Source of the DNA: Clostridiaceae bacterium
GTDB lineage: Bacteria; Bacillota; Clostridia; Oscillospirales; Acutalibacteraceae
Reading direction: 5' to 3'
Assembly (NCBI GenBank): GCA_904501875.1
Contig: CAJGCQ010000003.1
Location: 1 to 34,462 of the forward strand
Length of the DNA stretch: 34,462 nt
The notes under the pieces were generated by a model. That model was not told where the DNA came from. It searched no databases and saw only the letters and a list, made by a program, of their open reading frames with translations. The position numbers and the translations under genes were made by a program. Below, one piece after another: positions 1 through 6,876 of the stretch (position 1 is the first letter of the stretch; every line of letters begins with the position of its first letter).

Positions 1-318
1 CTCATCAAGGAAGAAATGAAGAAGCCCACCATCACGAAAGAGGGCTTAGTATTATGGCTCAGGCATATTCAAAACATGAGCTTAGAAACGAAGGAACACA
101 AACAAAGACTGATTGACATTTTTGTAAACGCCGTATATCTTTACGACGACAAATTAGTCATAACATTTAATTATAAGGAAGCAAGTAAAACCGTAACCTT
201 AAAAGAGGTAAACGGTTCGATTATAGAATGCTCAGGTGCACCAAAAAGAAACACTTCCTTTTGGGAAGTGTTTCTTTTTGTGTTTGTGTCCGCAGGACAC
301 AACATCGTTTTGCGGTAA
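1..318 (+). CDS. Serine site-specific recombinase, C-terminal fragment (cut by window edge)
   Basis: The frame is open from base 1 and stops at 316-318. The segment around RLIDIFVNAVYLYDDKLVITFNYK matches, from memory of the family, the extreme C-terminus of large serine recombinases of Clostridia integrative elements; the catalytic and zinc-ribbon domains would lie left of the window. After the SGAPK tail typical of the family, the frame reads into a 16-bp terminator stem (243-279) and one palindrome, so the last roughly 20 residues may be read-through rather than selected protein. It implies that an integrated element ends here or has left a relic. The fragment is short, so the family call is moderate. 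Confidence 0.7.
   Translation, partial: LIKEEMKKPTITKEGLVLWLRHIQNMSLETKEHKQRLIDIFVNAVYLYDDKLVITFNYKEASKTVTLKEVNGSIIECSGAPKRNTSFWEVFLFVFVSAGHNIVLR
243..279 (+). terminator. Intrinsic terminator of the recombinase gene
   Basis: A perfect 16-bp stem (243-258 with 264-279) with a 5-base loop ends in five T. It is A-rich on one side and T-rich on the other, so it could act in both directions. The recombinase frame runs through it. Confidence 0.85.
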
Positions 319-453
319 AACCGCAAACATCATTTGACCGAAGGTCAACATCATTCCGCCTTGGCGGACACAAAACGAGGTTGCCTTACGGCAAACAGTG
401 TTGCGCTTTGCACAAACGATGAGGCTTCGCCAACGATGTTGCACTTCGTGCAA
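286..453. repeat. Tandem array of eight short palindromes with conserved linkers
   Basis: Eight hairpins of 3-7 bp with 2-5 base loops lie at 286-300, 309-327, 334-348, 355-368, 381-394, 401-415 (one mismatch), 423-431 and 439-453. The stems differ from one another, while the linkers recur: ACATCGT or CATCAT in the left half and ACGATG in the right half. ACGATGT is the reverse complement of ACATCGT, so the array as a whole is inverted about its middle (about 369-380). It lies between a recombinase terminator and the promoter of the next operon, and its last palindrome supplies that promoter's -35 hexamer. I do not recognise it as a named repeat family. Confidence 0.8.
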
Positions 454-467
454 ATTTATGGTATAAT
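439..467 (+). promoter_or_regulatory. Promoter of the four-helix-bundle/ATPase operon
   Basis: The -35 is TTGCAC (439-444), followed by a 17-base spacer and -10 TATAAT (462-467) preceded by TGG (extended -10). The -35 is the left arm of the last palindrome of the array (439-453), so anything bound to or extruding that palindrome would touch the promoter. Confidence 0.7.
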
Positions 468-491
468 TTTAACATAAGCGAGGTGATAGCA

Positions 492-845
492 ATGAAAGAG
501 GATAAACTTTCAGATTTATCGATGCAATTATCTGTTGATGTTTTGAAACTGACAAAAGAACTAAGGTCAAAACATGAAACTGTAATTTCAAATCAAATCA
601 GCAGAAGTGCTACAAGTGTTTGTGCTAATATTGCAGAGAGCAAATACGGTCATAGCCGTGCTGACTTCATTGCTAAACTCGAAATCGCACTTAAGGAAGC
701 TAACGAAACAGGTAAATGGCTCGAAATGCTTTTGAAATCTAACTATATTAGCGAAGTGAAATATAAAGAGTTAAACAAGGTTTGTTCTACAATTAGAATT
801 TTGCTTATAGCTTCGATTAAAACCGCTAAGGAGAATTCGAAATGA
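492..845 (+). CDS. Four-helix-bundle protein (S23/Avd-like, TIGR02436 type)
   Basis: A 117-residue, mostly helical protein. The motif around SRSATSVCANIAES, followed by DFIAKLEIALKEANETGKWLEMLL, is the hallmark of the four-helix-bundle family first seen as the protein encoded in 23S rRNA intervening sequences and related to Avd of diversity-generating retroelements. No reverse transcriptase or variable repeat is visible, so a retroelement role is not supported here. ATG at 492 is chosen over GTG at 483 because GAGGTG at 480-485 sits six bases before it. The stop overlaps the start of the ATPase gene by 4 bases (ATGA), implying translational coupling. Molecular function is unknown; members are thought to bind nucleic acid. 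Confidence 0.85.
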   Translation: MKEDKLSDLSMQLSVDVLKLTKELRSKHETVISNQISRSATSVCANIAESKYGHSRADFIAKLEIALKEANETGKWLEMLLKSNYISEVKYKELNKVCSTIRILLIASIKTAKENSK

Positions 846-1573
846 ACAAAGCGAAATATATAAGCAGTATTCTATTTGACAATTCACTAAGCAGAAATTC
901 TTATCTAAACGATTTACCGGTTATTAAATATCTTGCACAAAATAATGAATTGAATTTTACTTCAAACATTACCTTTTTTGTAGGTGAGAATGGAACTGGG
1001 AAATCTACCTTATTGGAAGCAATTGCGGTTGCATATGGCTTTAATGCGGAAGGCGGTACAAAAAACTTTTCTTTTTCTACTCAAGATACACATTCGGAAC
1101 TTTCCGAGCATTTAACTTTAATTAAAAGAGATTATGCAAAAGACGGTTTCTTCTTAAGGGCGGAAAGTTTGTATAATGCAGCTACATATATTGACGAGGT
1201 CGAAGCAACTCATAATTATGGCAATGTTTCTTTGCACAATCAATCTCATGGGGAAAGTTTTCTATCTATCGTTCAGAATCGTTTTAGCGGAAATGGGTTA
1301 TACCTTTTGGATGAACCTGAAGCAGCCCTTTCGCCTATGCGGTTAATGACTTTAATTGTTGAAATGGACAGTCTGCTAAAAAATAATTCTCAATTTATAA
1401 TTGCAACACATTCGCCAATTTTAATGGCATTTCCTAATGCAGAAATATTGCAGTTTTCGGAAGCGGGAATCGAAAAGGTGAAATACTATGAAACTGAGCA
1501 TTATAAAACAACAAAACTTTTTGTTGAGGAACCTGAGAAAATGATTCATCATTTAATTGATTATAATAATTGA
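842..1573 (+). CDS. Small ABC/AAA_21-type ATPase (COG3910-like)
   Basis: 243 residues with the full ABC ATPase set: Walker A GENGTGKS (48-55), signature-like SHGES (135-139), Walker B LYLLDEPE (153-160) and a switch histidine in the ATHSP motif (about 190). No membrane segment or second domain is present, so this is a soluble stand-alone ATPase of the SMC/Rad50-like predicted ATPase group, not a transporter subunit. AAGGAG precedes the start by nine bases and the start overlaps the upstream four-helix-bundle stop. Relatives occur alone in many bacteria and some ATPases of this class serve in defence systems. The pairing could be a small defence or RNA-handling module, but that is inference. 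The fold is secure, the role is not. Confidence 0.85.
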   Translation: MNKAKYISSILFDNSLSRNSYLNDLPVIKYLAQNNELNFTSNITFFVGENGTGKSTLLEAIAVAYGFNAEGGTKNFSFSTQDTHSELSEHLTLIKRDYAKDGFFLRAESLYNAATYIDEVEATHNYGNVSLHNQSHGESFLSIVQNRFSGNGLYLLDEPEAALSPMRLMTLIVEMDSLLKNNSQFIIATHSPILMAFPNAEILQFSEAGIEKVKYYETEHYKTTKLFVEEPEKMIHHLIDYNN

Positions 1574-1632
1574 AAATAACGGTTTTTAGGTACATTTAAT
1601 TCGTGTCATTAAGTTCAAACTACCCAAGCCTG

Positions 1633-1675
1633 GAGCCTCGACACGCAAATCGCGTGCTGAGGCTCTTCTTTTTTA
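1633..1675 (+). terminator. Intrinsic terminator of the ATPase operon
   Basis: The stem pairs GAGCCTC (1633-1639) with GAGGCTC (1659-1665) and CACGC (1642-1646) with GCGTG (1652-1656), followed by a T-rich tract (1666-1674). It lies 60 bases after the ATPase stop. Confidence 0.8.
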
Positions 1676-1719
1676 CAGTTTCAACCTCGCGTTTAAGGTT
1701 GGTTATGAACACTCGCACA

Positions 1720-1753
1720 AAAAAACTCTCGTTCGCTTGAACGAGAGTTTTTT
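1720..1753. terminator. Bidirectional terminator between convergent operons
   Basis: A perfect 14-bp stem (1720-1733 with 1740-1753) and six-base loop, with six A on one arm and six T on the other. It serves clpC on the minus strand and probably the ATPase operon on the plus strand. A further 7-bp hairpin follows at 1756-1773. Confidence 0.85.
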
Positions 1754-1799
1754 ATCCAAGCCCACAGGCTTGGTATATCATCAGTAATATCCTCACACT

Positions 1800-4250
1800 C
1801 TATGACACTTTAACTTCAAATTCAAATTTCCCGTCTTTATAAGTGCAAAGCACCGTGTCCCCGTTTTTAACCGTAGAATCAAGAATTTTCTCGCTTAGCG
1901 GGTCTTCGATTTTGTTTTGAATCTCACGGCGAAGAGGTCTTGCACCGTATACGGGGTCAAAGCCCTTTTCGGCGAGGGCGTATTTTACGCTGTCGTCAAA
2001 TTCGGCGGTAATATTAAGGTTTTTAAGCCTATCCGCTAAACCATCAAGCATCTTTTCGGAAATCTCGGCAATCTGCTCTTTATTAAGCTTTGAGAAAACA
2101 ATAATATCGTCCACACGGTTTAAAAACTCGGGGCGGAAGGTGGATTTAAGTTCATTCAAAACAAGCTCCTTTACATCCTTATTCTCGTCCTTACCGCTCT
2201 CACCGAAGCCAAAGGAAACCTTCTTTTCGGTGATAAGTCTTGCTCCCACATTAGAGGTCATAATTATAACCGTGTTCTTAAAGTCAACCCGCCGACCTTG
2301 CGAATCGGTCAAGATGCCGTCCTCAAGAATTTGCAAAAGCATATTGAAAACATCGGGGTGCGCCTTTTCAATCTCGTCAAAAAGGATTACGGAATAAGGA
2401 TTGCGCCTTACCTTTTCGGTAAGCTGACCGCCTTCCTCAAAGCCGACATATCCGGGAGGCGAGCCCACTAGCCTTGAAACTGTGTGCTTTTCCATATATT
2501 CGGACATATCAAGCCTTATCATCATATTCTCACTGCCGAACATAGCCTGCGCCAAGGTTTTGCAAAGCTCGGTTTTGCCTACGCCTGTAGGACCTAAGAA
2601 GATAAAGGAGCCAATCGGGCGTTTCGGGTCTTTAAGCCCTACTCTGCCTCGGCGGATAGCTTTTGCGACCGTTGTTACCGCCTCGTCCTGACCCACAATT
2701 CTGTTGTGGAGCTCTTCTTCAAGCTTTAACAGCCTGTCACTTTCCTCCTCGGTAAGCTGTGAAACGGGCACTCCCGTCCAAGAAGATACTATTTCCGCAA
2801 TATTCTCTTCCCCTACCTCGCCGTTTATATGGCTGTTTTCTTTATGCCATTTTTCCTTGGTTGCGTTATATTCCTCTTTAAGCTTTTTCTCGGTGTCTCT
2901 AAGTGATGCGGCTCGCTCAAACTCCTGCGAATTAATAGCCTCGTCTTTCTCCGCTTCGGTGCTTGAGATTTTCTCCTCAAGCTCTTTAAGTTCAGGCGGT
3001 GCGGCGCAGGCGGTAAGTCGCACTCTTGACGCCGCCTCGTCTATTAAATCTATCGCCTTATCGGGTAAAAATCTGTCGCTTATATAGCGTGCCGAAAGCT
3101 TAACCGCCGCCTCTATCGCCTTATCTGTAATTTTTACATTGTGATGCGCCTCATACTTATCCTTGATACCTTTTAGAATGAGCACTGTATCTTCTTGAGT
3201 AGGTTCTGCCACATTTACGGGCTGAAAACGCCTTTCAAGGGCGGAGTCCTTTTCAATATTCTTGCGGTATTCCGAAATTGTAGTAGCGCCTATCAGCTGA
3301 AACTCGCCTCTTGCAAGGGCGGGTTTTAAAATATTTGCCGCATCGGTGGCACCTTCGGCAGAGCCCGCACCGATAATGGTATGCACCTCGTCAATAAAGA
3401 GGATAATGTTATCCGCTTTTGTAACCTCGTCTATAACCGCCTTAATTCTTTCCTCAAAATCGCCTCGGTATTTTGTTCCCGCAACCATTCCTGTAAGGTC
3501 AAGGGCGATTAGGCGCTTGTTTTCAAGAATATCGGGCACACTTCCGTCGGCAATCTTCTGAGCCAAGCTCTCTACAACGGCGGTTTTACCTACGCCCGGC
3601 TCGCCTATTAAGCAGGGGTTGTTTTTCGTTCTGCGGCAAAGAATTTGAATAACCCGCTCAATTTCCTGTTCCCTGCCTATAACGGGGTCGATTTTACCCT
3701 TTTTCGCTTCCTCGGTTAAATCTCTGCCATATTTTAAAAGGGTCGGGGTTTTAGAATCGGTCTGCTTGCCTCCGGTGGGCTGAGCACCGCTTACAGCCTC
3801 ACTAGGATCAATGCCGGAAGCCTTAAGCGCTTCTGCGGTAAGCGCTGCAGTATCTACGCCTAATTCGTCAATAAACCTTATAGCGTAGTTATCCCCCTCG
3901 CTTAAAATGCCGATTAAAATATGCTCCGTGCCCACATACTTTTTGCCCATATTAGCACACCCCGCCATAGCGGTTTCAATAACCCTCTTGGCTCTCGGAG
4001 TAAAGTAATCGGGGGAAAGCCTTGTTGGCGTGCCGCAACCGATATTTGAGCGCATAAGCTCCTCAACATTATCGGCGGCAATTCCGTTTTTATTAAGCAC
4101 CGCCGCCGCAACGCCGCTGCCTATTTTTAAAAGTCCCAAAAGCAGATGCTCACTTCCCACATAGGTGTGACCCAATTGTTCGGCTGATGTAATCGCCTGA
4201 TTTAATGCCTCATTAGCCTTTGAAGTAAATCCGTTAAAATTGTATTTCAT
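1800..4250 (-). CDS. clpC: ClpC, AAA+ unfoldase of the ClpCP protease
   Basis: ATP-driven Hsp100 unfoldase that feeds substrates, including McsB-arginine-phosphorylated ones, to ClpP. 816 residues, usual for the family. Two Clp_N repeats span 1-145. D1 has Walker A GEPGVGKT (216-223) and Walker B FIDE (about 285). A middle domain with a UVR-like stretch (about 415-465) is typical of ClpC and absent from ClpA. D2 has GPTGVGKT (553-560) and ILFDE (about 622). The loop around KVSFGF (677-682) sits where ClpC contacts ClpP, and GFDPVYGARPLRR (763-775) is sensor 2. GGGAGGT eight bases before ATG 4250 sets the start. It is the last gene of the ctsR operon, 37 bases after mcsB; no clpP is in the window. 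Confidence 0.97.
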   Translation of the reverse strand: MKYNFNGFTSKANEALNQAITSAEQLGHTYVGSEHLLLGLLKIGSGVAAAVLNKNGIAADNVEELMRSNIGCGTPTRLSPDYFTPRAKRVIETAMAGCANMGKKYVGTEHILIGILSEGDNYAIRFIDELGVDTAALTAEALKASGIDPSEAVSGAQPTGGKQTDSKTPTLLKYGRDLTEEAKKGKIDPVIGREQEIERVIQILCRRTKNNPCLIGEPGVGKTAVVESLAQKIADGSVPDILENKRLIALDLTGMVAGTKYRGDFEERIKAVIDEVTKADNIILFIDEVHTIIGAGSAEGATDAANILKPALARGEFQLIGATTISEYRKNIEKDSALERRFQPVNVAEPTQEDTVLILKGIKDKYEAHHNVKITDKAIEAAVKLSARYISDRFLPDKAIDLIDEAASRVRLTACAAPPELKELEEKISSTEAEKDEAINSQEFERAASLRDTEKKLKEEYNATKEKWHKENSHINGEVGEENIAEIVSSWTGVPVSQLTEEESDRLLKLEEELHNRIVGQDEAVTTVAKAIRRGRVGLKDPKRPIGSFIFLGPTGVGKTELCKTLAQAMFGSENMMIRLDMSEYMEKHTVSRLVGSPPGYVGFEEGGQLTEKVRRNPYSVILFDEIEKAHPDVFNMLLQILEDGILTDSQGRRVDFKNTVIIMTSNVGARLITEKKVSFGFGESGKDENKDVKELVLNELKSTFRPEFLNRVDDIIVFSKLNKEQIAEISEKMLDGLADRLKNLNITAEFDDSVKYALAEKGFDPVYGARPLRREIQNKIEDPLSEKILDSTVKNGDTVLCTYKDGKFEFEVKVS

Positions 4251-4287
4251 AAAACATTACCTCCCTTTTTAGGGTGTTTAAAATAAC

Positions 4288-5295
4288 TTATGCAAGAGCC
4301 TCTCTAATACGATTTGCACGGTAAATATCCCTTTCTTCAGGCTCCAACTGACCGTATTTTTTCATAAGCATATATGGCTGACCCTCGATTAAAAGCCTTA
4401 TCGGCATAGCCTCCGTTTTAATTATGCCCATACTGATACCAAGTTTAATCCTCGATAATAAATTCATCATTTCCTCGCTGGATAAAACTCGGCAGTTCTG
4501 CAAAACTCCAAGAGCCCTCATACAGGTATCCTCTAACTTTACTCGGTTAAGACCTTCTCTGCTCCCTCGCTCCTTCTCAATCAACTGCTCGGTAATGATT
4601 TTAAGGTTATCAAGGGCGTTTTTCTCGCTGATACCCAATGTAATCTGGTTTGAAACCTGATACATTGAAGCTATAGGCTTTGAGCCTTCGCCGTACATAC
4701 CTCTTACGATAAAGCCTATTTTACCCACCGAATCGGCTATACGGGAAATCTCGCCCGAGGATTCGGTAACAGGCAGGTGAAGCATTACAGATGCTCTAAG
4801 TCCCGTACCTAAATTTGTAGGGCATTCGGTCAAAAAGCCTAAATTCCTATCGAAGGCAAAACGCAGGGAATTATAAAGCAAATTATCGAGCGCTTCGGCA
4901 ATTTCATAGGCTTTTTCGAGCTGAAATCCGCCCAAAATCACCTGAATTCTTATGTGGTCCTCCTCACCTATCATAATACTTATGCTTTCATCATCCGAAA
5001 GTATGATAGCACGCTCGGCATTGCTGCCTCCAAACTCGGGGCTAATTATATGGCGTTCAACCATAGCCATAACCTCGGTCTGCGGGACATCGCTCATATC
5101 GATGTAATTAAGGGATTTCGCAAAAGGGGTGTTACTCTCGACAATCGCCTTTTTAACCTTTAAATTAAGGTCTTTCCTCTGCTCCGCCGTCATTCTTGCC
5201 GGAAAAGGTATTCCTGAAAGATTGCGGGCAAGCCTTATTCTTGTGCTTACAACAATATCGTCCTGCGGCGATTTTTCTGCATACCAGCTACTCAT
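4288..5295 (-). CDS. mcsB: McsB protein arginine kinase
   Basis: Phosphorylates arginines on CtsR and on misfolded proteins, marking them for ClpCP. 335 residues with phosphagen-kinase motifs: STRIRLARN (17-25), EEDHIRIQ (111-118), CPTNLGTGLRASVMLHLP (158-175) and YGEGS (201-205). The C-terminal ERDIYRA (321-327) keeps the Arg-Asp pair of the allosteric phosphoarginine site known in Bacillus McsB. An upstream in-frame start at 5328 is possible, but ATG 5295 has GGAGG nine bases ahead and gives the expected MSSWYAEKSP N-terminus. It overlaps the end of mcsA by 8 bases. Confidence 0.95.
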   Translation of the reverse strand: MSSWYAEKSPQDDIVVSTRIRLARNLSGIPFPARMTAEQRKDLNLKVKKAIVESNTPFAKSLNYIDMSDVPQTEVMAMVERHIISPEFGGSNAERAIILSDDESISIMIGEEDHIRIQVILGGFQLEKAYEIAEALDNLLYNSLRFAFDRNLGFLTECPTNLGTGLRASVMLHLPVTESSGEISRIADSVGKIGFIVRGMYGEGSKPIASMYQVSNQITLGISEKNALDNLKIITEQLIEKERGSREGLNRVKLEDTCMRALGVLQNCRVLSSEEMMNLLSRIKLGISMGIIKTEAMPIRLLIEGQPYMLMKKYGQLEPEERDIYRANRIREALA

Positions 5296-5785
5296 TTCCC
5301 TTTTCCTCCAATTTTTTAATTTTATCACGGATTACCGCCGCCTCTTCAAATTTTTCCTCGCTCACAAGGCGGTTAAGCTCCATTCTAAGGTTTTCTGCCG
5401 TCTCCTCCTGTGGCTTTACCGCAAGGGGGGCGCTGTTAGGTATTTTGCCCGTGTGGTTAACCGTACCGTGAACACGCTTCAGGTAAGGCAGAAGCTCACT
5501 GTAAAAGGTGCGGTAGCAATCGGCACAGCCTACCTTACCGGTCTGGGCAATATCTGCAAAGGTCGCACCGCATACTGGACAGCGTGTTGACTGTATACCT
5601 GCTCCGATAGCGTTAATATCACCGAACATTGAGGAAAGCATTTCCGCAAGTGAGCTGTGAGAAAATTTACCTAAGCCTTCCTTCGCCGCACAGCCTGCAC
5701 AAAGGTTTCGTTCGGTTACAACCCCGTTAATTATCTGCTTAATATGTGTTGTTGCGTTATTTTTTCCGCATTTATCGCACAGCAT
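5288..5785 (-). CDS. mcsA: McsA, zinc-binding activator of McsB
   Basis: 165 residues. Cysteine pairs at 3/6 and 29/32 form an N-terminal zinc knuckle and pairs at 69/72 and 87/90 a second one. A UVR motif of two short helices (about 126-161) closes the protein. In Bacillus McsA activates the McsB kinase and helps regulate CtsR. AAAGGAG precedes ATG 5785. It lies between ctsR and mcsB, the usual order in Firmicutes. Confidence 0.95.
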   Translation of the reverse strand: MLCDKCGKNNATTHIKQIINGVVTERNLCAGCAAKEGLGKFSHSSLAEMLSSMFGDINAIGAGIQSTRCPVCGATFADIAQTGKVGCADCYRTFYSELLPYLKRVHGTVNHTGKIPNSAPLAVKPQEETAENLRMELNRLVSEEKFEEAAVIRDKIKKLEEKGNE

Positions 5786-5825
5786 AAAATCGCTCCTTTA
5801 GTCAAAATACTCGTAAATCTTTAAA

Positions 5826-6281
5826 CTAATCAATCTGTGTTAAAAGCATCTGCTTTAGAATTGCAGCCCTTAAAGTGTCACGGTACTCTACGGGTACCGA
5901 CTGTACAACACTCCCCGAAACCGCCGCCGCAATAATACGGGCGACACCCGGTGATATTATTCCCGAAGTTGCGCAGTTTTCTATTACGATACGAGTGGTC
6001 ATACTGTCAATCGAATCGCCTATCGAATTTATTATGTGCATAAGCGCCGATGCTTGGCTTAAAACCACTCTTTTTATGCGGATATATCCCCCTCCGCCTC
6101 GGCGGCTTTCTATTATATATCCGTGCTCGGGCGTAAAACGTGAAGAAAGCACATAATTAATCTGGCTTGGGGCACAGCCTATCATATTGGCAAACTCGTT
6201 GCGCTGAATCTCGGCTATGTTGGCGCCAGACTCATTTAACATCCTTATTATTTCATTGGTTATTAAATCGCTCATTCTCAT
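5826..6281 (-). CDS. ctsR: CtsR, transcriptional repressor of class III stress genes
   Basis: A winged-helix repressor of clp genes, inactivated by heat and by McsA/McsB. 151 residues from ATG 6281, which GAGGTG precedes by six bases; the upstream in-frame start at 6326 would fall inside the operator and is unlikely. The DNA-binding half includes CAPSQINYVLSSRFT (36-50) and the glycine-rich wing RGGGGYIRI (61-69), the CtsR signature. First gene of the operon and very likely autoregulated through the sites at 6295-6343. Confidence 0.96.
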   Translation of the reverse strand: MRMSDLITNEIIRMLNESGANIAEIQRNEFANMIGCAPSQINYVLSSRFTPEHGYIIESRRGGGGYIRIKRVVLSQASALMHIINSIGDSIDSMTTRIVIENCATSGIISPGVARIIAAAVSGSVVQSVPVEYRDTLRAAILKQMLLTQID

Positions 6282-6294
6282 TTCGAACACCTCT

Positions 6295-6343
6295 ATTGAC
6301 TTTTCCTGACTATTATTATACACCAAAGTCAGGAAAAGTCAAA
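6295..6343 (-). promoter_or_regulatory. ctsR promoter with two inverted CtsR operators
   Basis: On the minus strand the -35 is TTGACT (6342-6337), the spacer is 16 bases and the -10 is TATAAT (6320-6315). Heptads with the 7-3-7 layout of CtsR sites appear twice in opposite orientation: AGTCAGG AAA AGTCAAA at 6327-6343 (plus) and AGTCAGG AAA AGTCAAT at 6311-6295 (minus). Together they form a perfect 16-bp inverted repeat around the -10, with the -35 buried in one arm. Confidence 0.85.
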
Positions 6344-6445
6344 TACTTTTTTAAAAATCTTTAATTTTTTTGTTCTCCTATAATGTAACACAACTTTAAG
6401 TGTCGGCATAGTATGTGATGAAGACAAAAAAGGAGGTCTTTTATA

Positions 6446-6568
6446 ATGAATAACAATTGTTTCGGCGGTGGCTGCACCTGGATTATCATCTTAATACTCT
6501 TACTCTGCTGCGGCGGCTGGGGTAACTCCGGCTGTGGCTGTGAGAACAACTGCGGTTGCGGATGCTAA
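6446..6568 (+). CDS. 40-residue Cys/Gly-rich peptide with a hydrophobic core (HCB-like)
   Basis: A start at 6446 with AGGAGG nine bases ahead (6431-6436) encodes 40 residues: an N-terminal CFGGGC stretch, a hydrophobic run WIIILILLL (12-20), then CCGGWG and a tail of GC repeats (GCGC, CGCGC). There are nine cysteines. Short proteins of this kind are annotated in gut Clostridia as chorion-class high-cysteine HCB proteins; no function is known to me. A TATAAT at 6379-6384 could be the -10, but no good -35 is seen. The gene has its own strong terminator and diverges from ctsR. The single hydrophobic segment suggests membrane or surface association. Confidence 0.75.
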   Translation: MNNNCFGGGCTWIIILILLLCCGGWGNSGCGCENNCGCGC

Positions 6569-6599
6569 TAATCCGTAAGAGTTAAAAAGCCTTTAAAAC

Positions 6600-6642
6600 G
6601 CCGAGGGGACGGTCTTGAAAAGCCGTCCCCTCGGCACTTTTT
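6600..6642 (+). terminator. Terminator of the Cys-rich peptide gene
   Basis: A perfect 13-bp GC-rich stem (6600-6612 with 6623-6635), 10-base loop, then ACTTTTT. It lies 31 bases after the stop codon. Confidence 0.9.
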
Positions 6643-6876
6643 AAAAAATAAAGTTTAATACTTGGCACAGGTCGGTTTTCGGATTATAATTGGAGCCTTC
6701 GTTCATGGTTACTCGTCATTTCCATTTTGACGGATTTTCTCCAAATATGCTCTACTTTTTACTGTTTTTCTTTGTAGGCTCTACTTGGTTACCCCCAACT
6801 TTTATTATATAGCCTAAACGAATAAAATTAAAACCGCAGGTTTACTTAAAGGTAAGCCTGCGGCATATTTTATAAA
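6643..6876. other. Intergenic stretch with the glnN terminator
   Basis: No gene is visible. A stem at 6834-6845 with 6852-6863 (12 bp including one wobble) is followed on the minus strand by TTTTAATTTTATT. It is the likely terminator of glnN, whose stop lies 13 bases away. The rest (6643-6818) is AT-rich and shows nothing I can name. Confidence 0.6.

Noticed and set aside
286..453. CRISPR array
   Set aside because: The logic is reversed: linkers are constant and short while the palindromes vary, unit length is 16-26 bases and irregular, and there are no cas genes.
228..453. Open frames on both strands across the palindrome array
   Set aside because: They consist almost wholly of hairpin arms and linkers, have no ribosome binding site and overlap the terminator. 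Long frames are expected in such repeats.
492..1573. Diversity-generating retroelement
   Set aside because: Only an Avd-like fold is present. No reverse transcriptase, template repeat or variable repeat is found in the window.
6361..6549. 62-codon minus-strand frame rich in Gln and Pro
   Set aside because: It is the antisense of the Cys/Gly-rich peptide gene, which has its own ribosome binding site and terminator on the plus strand.
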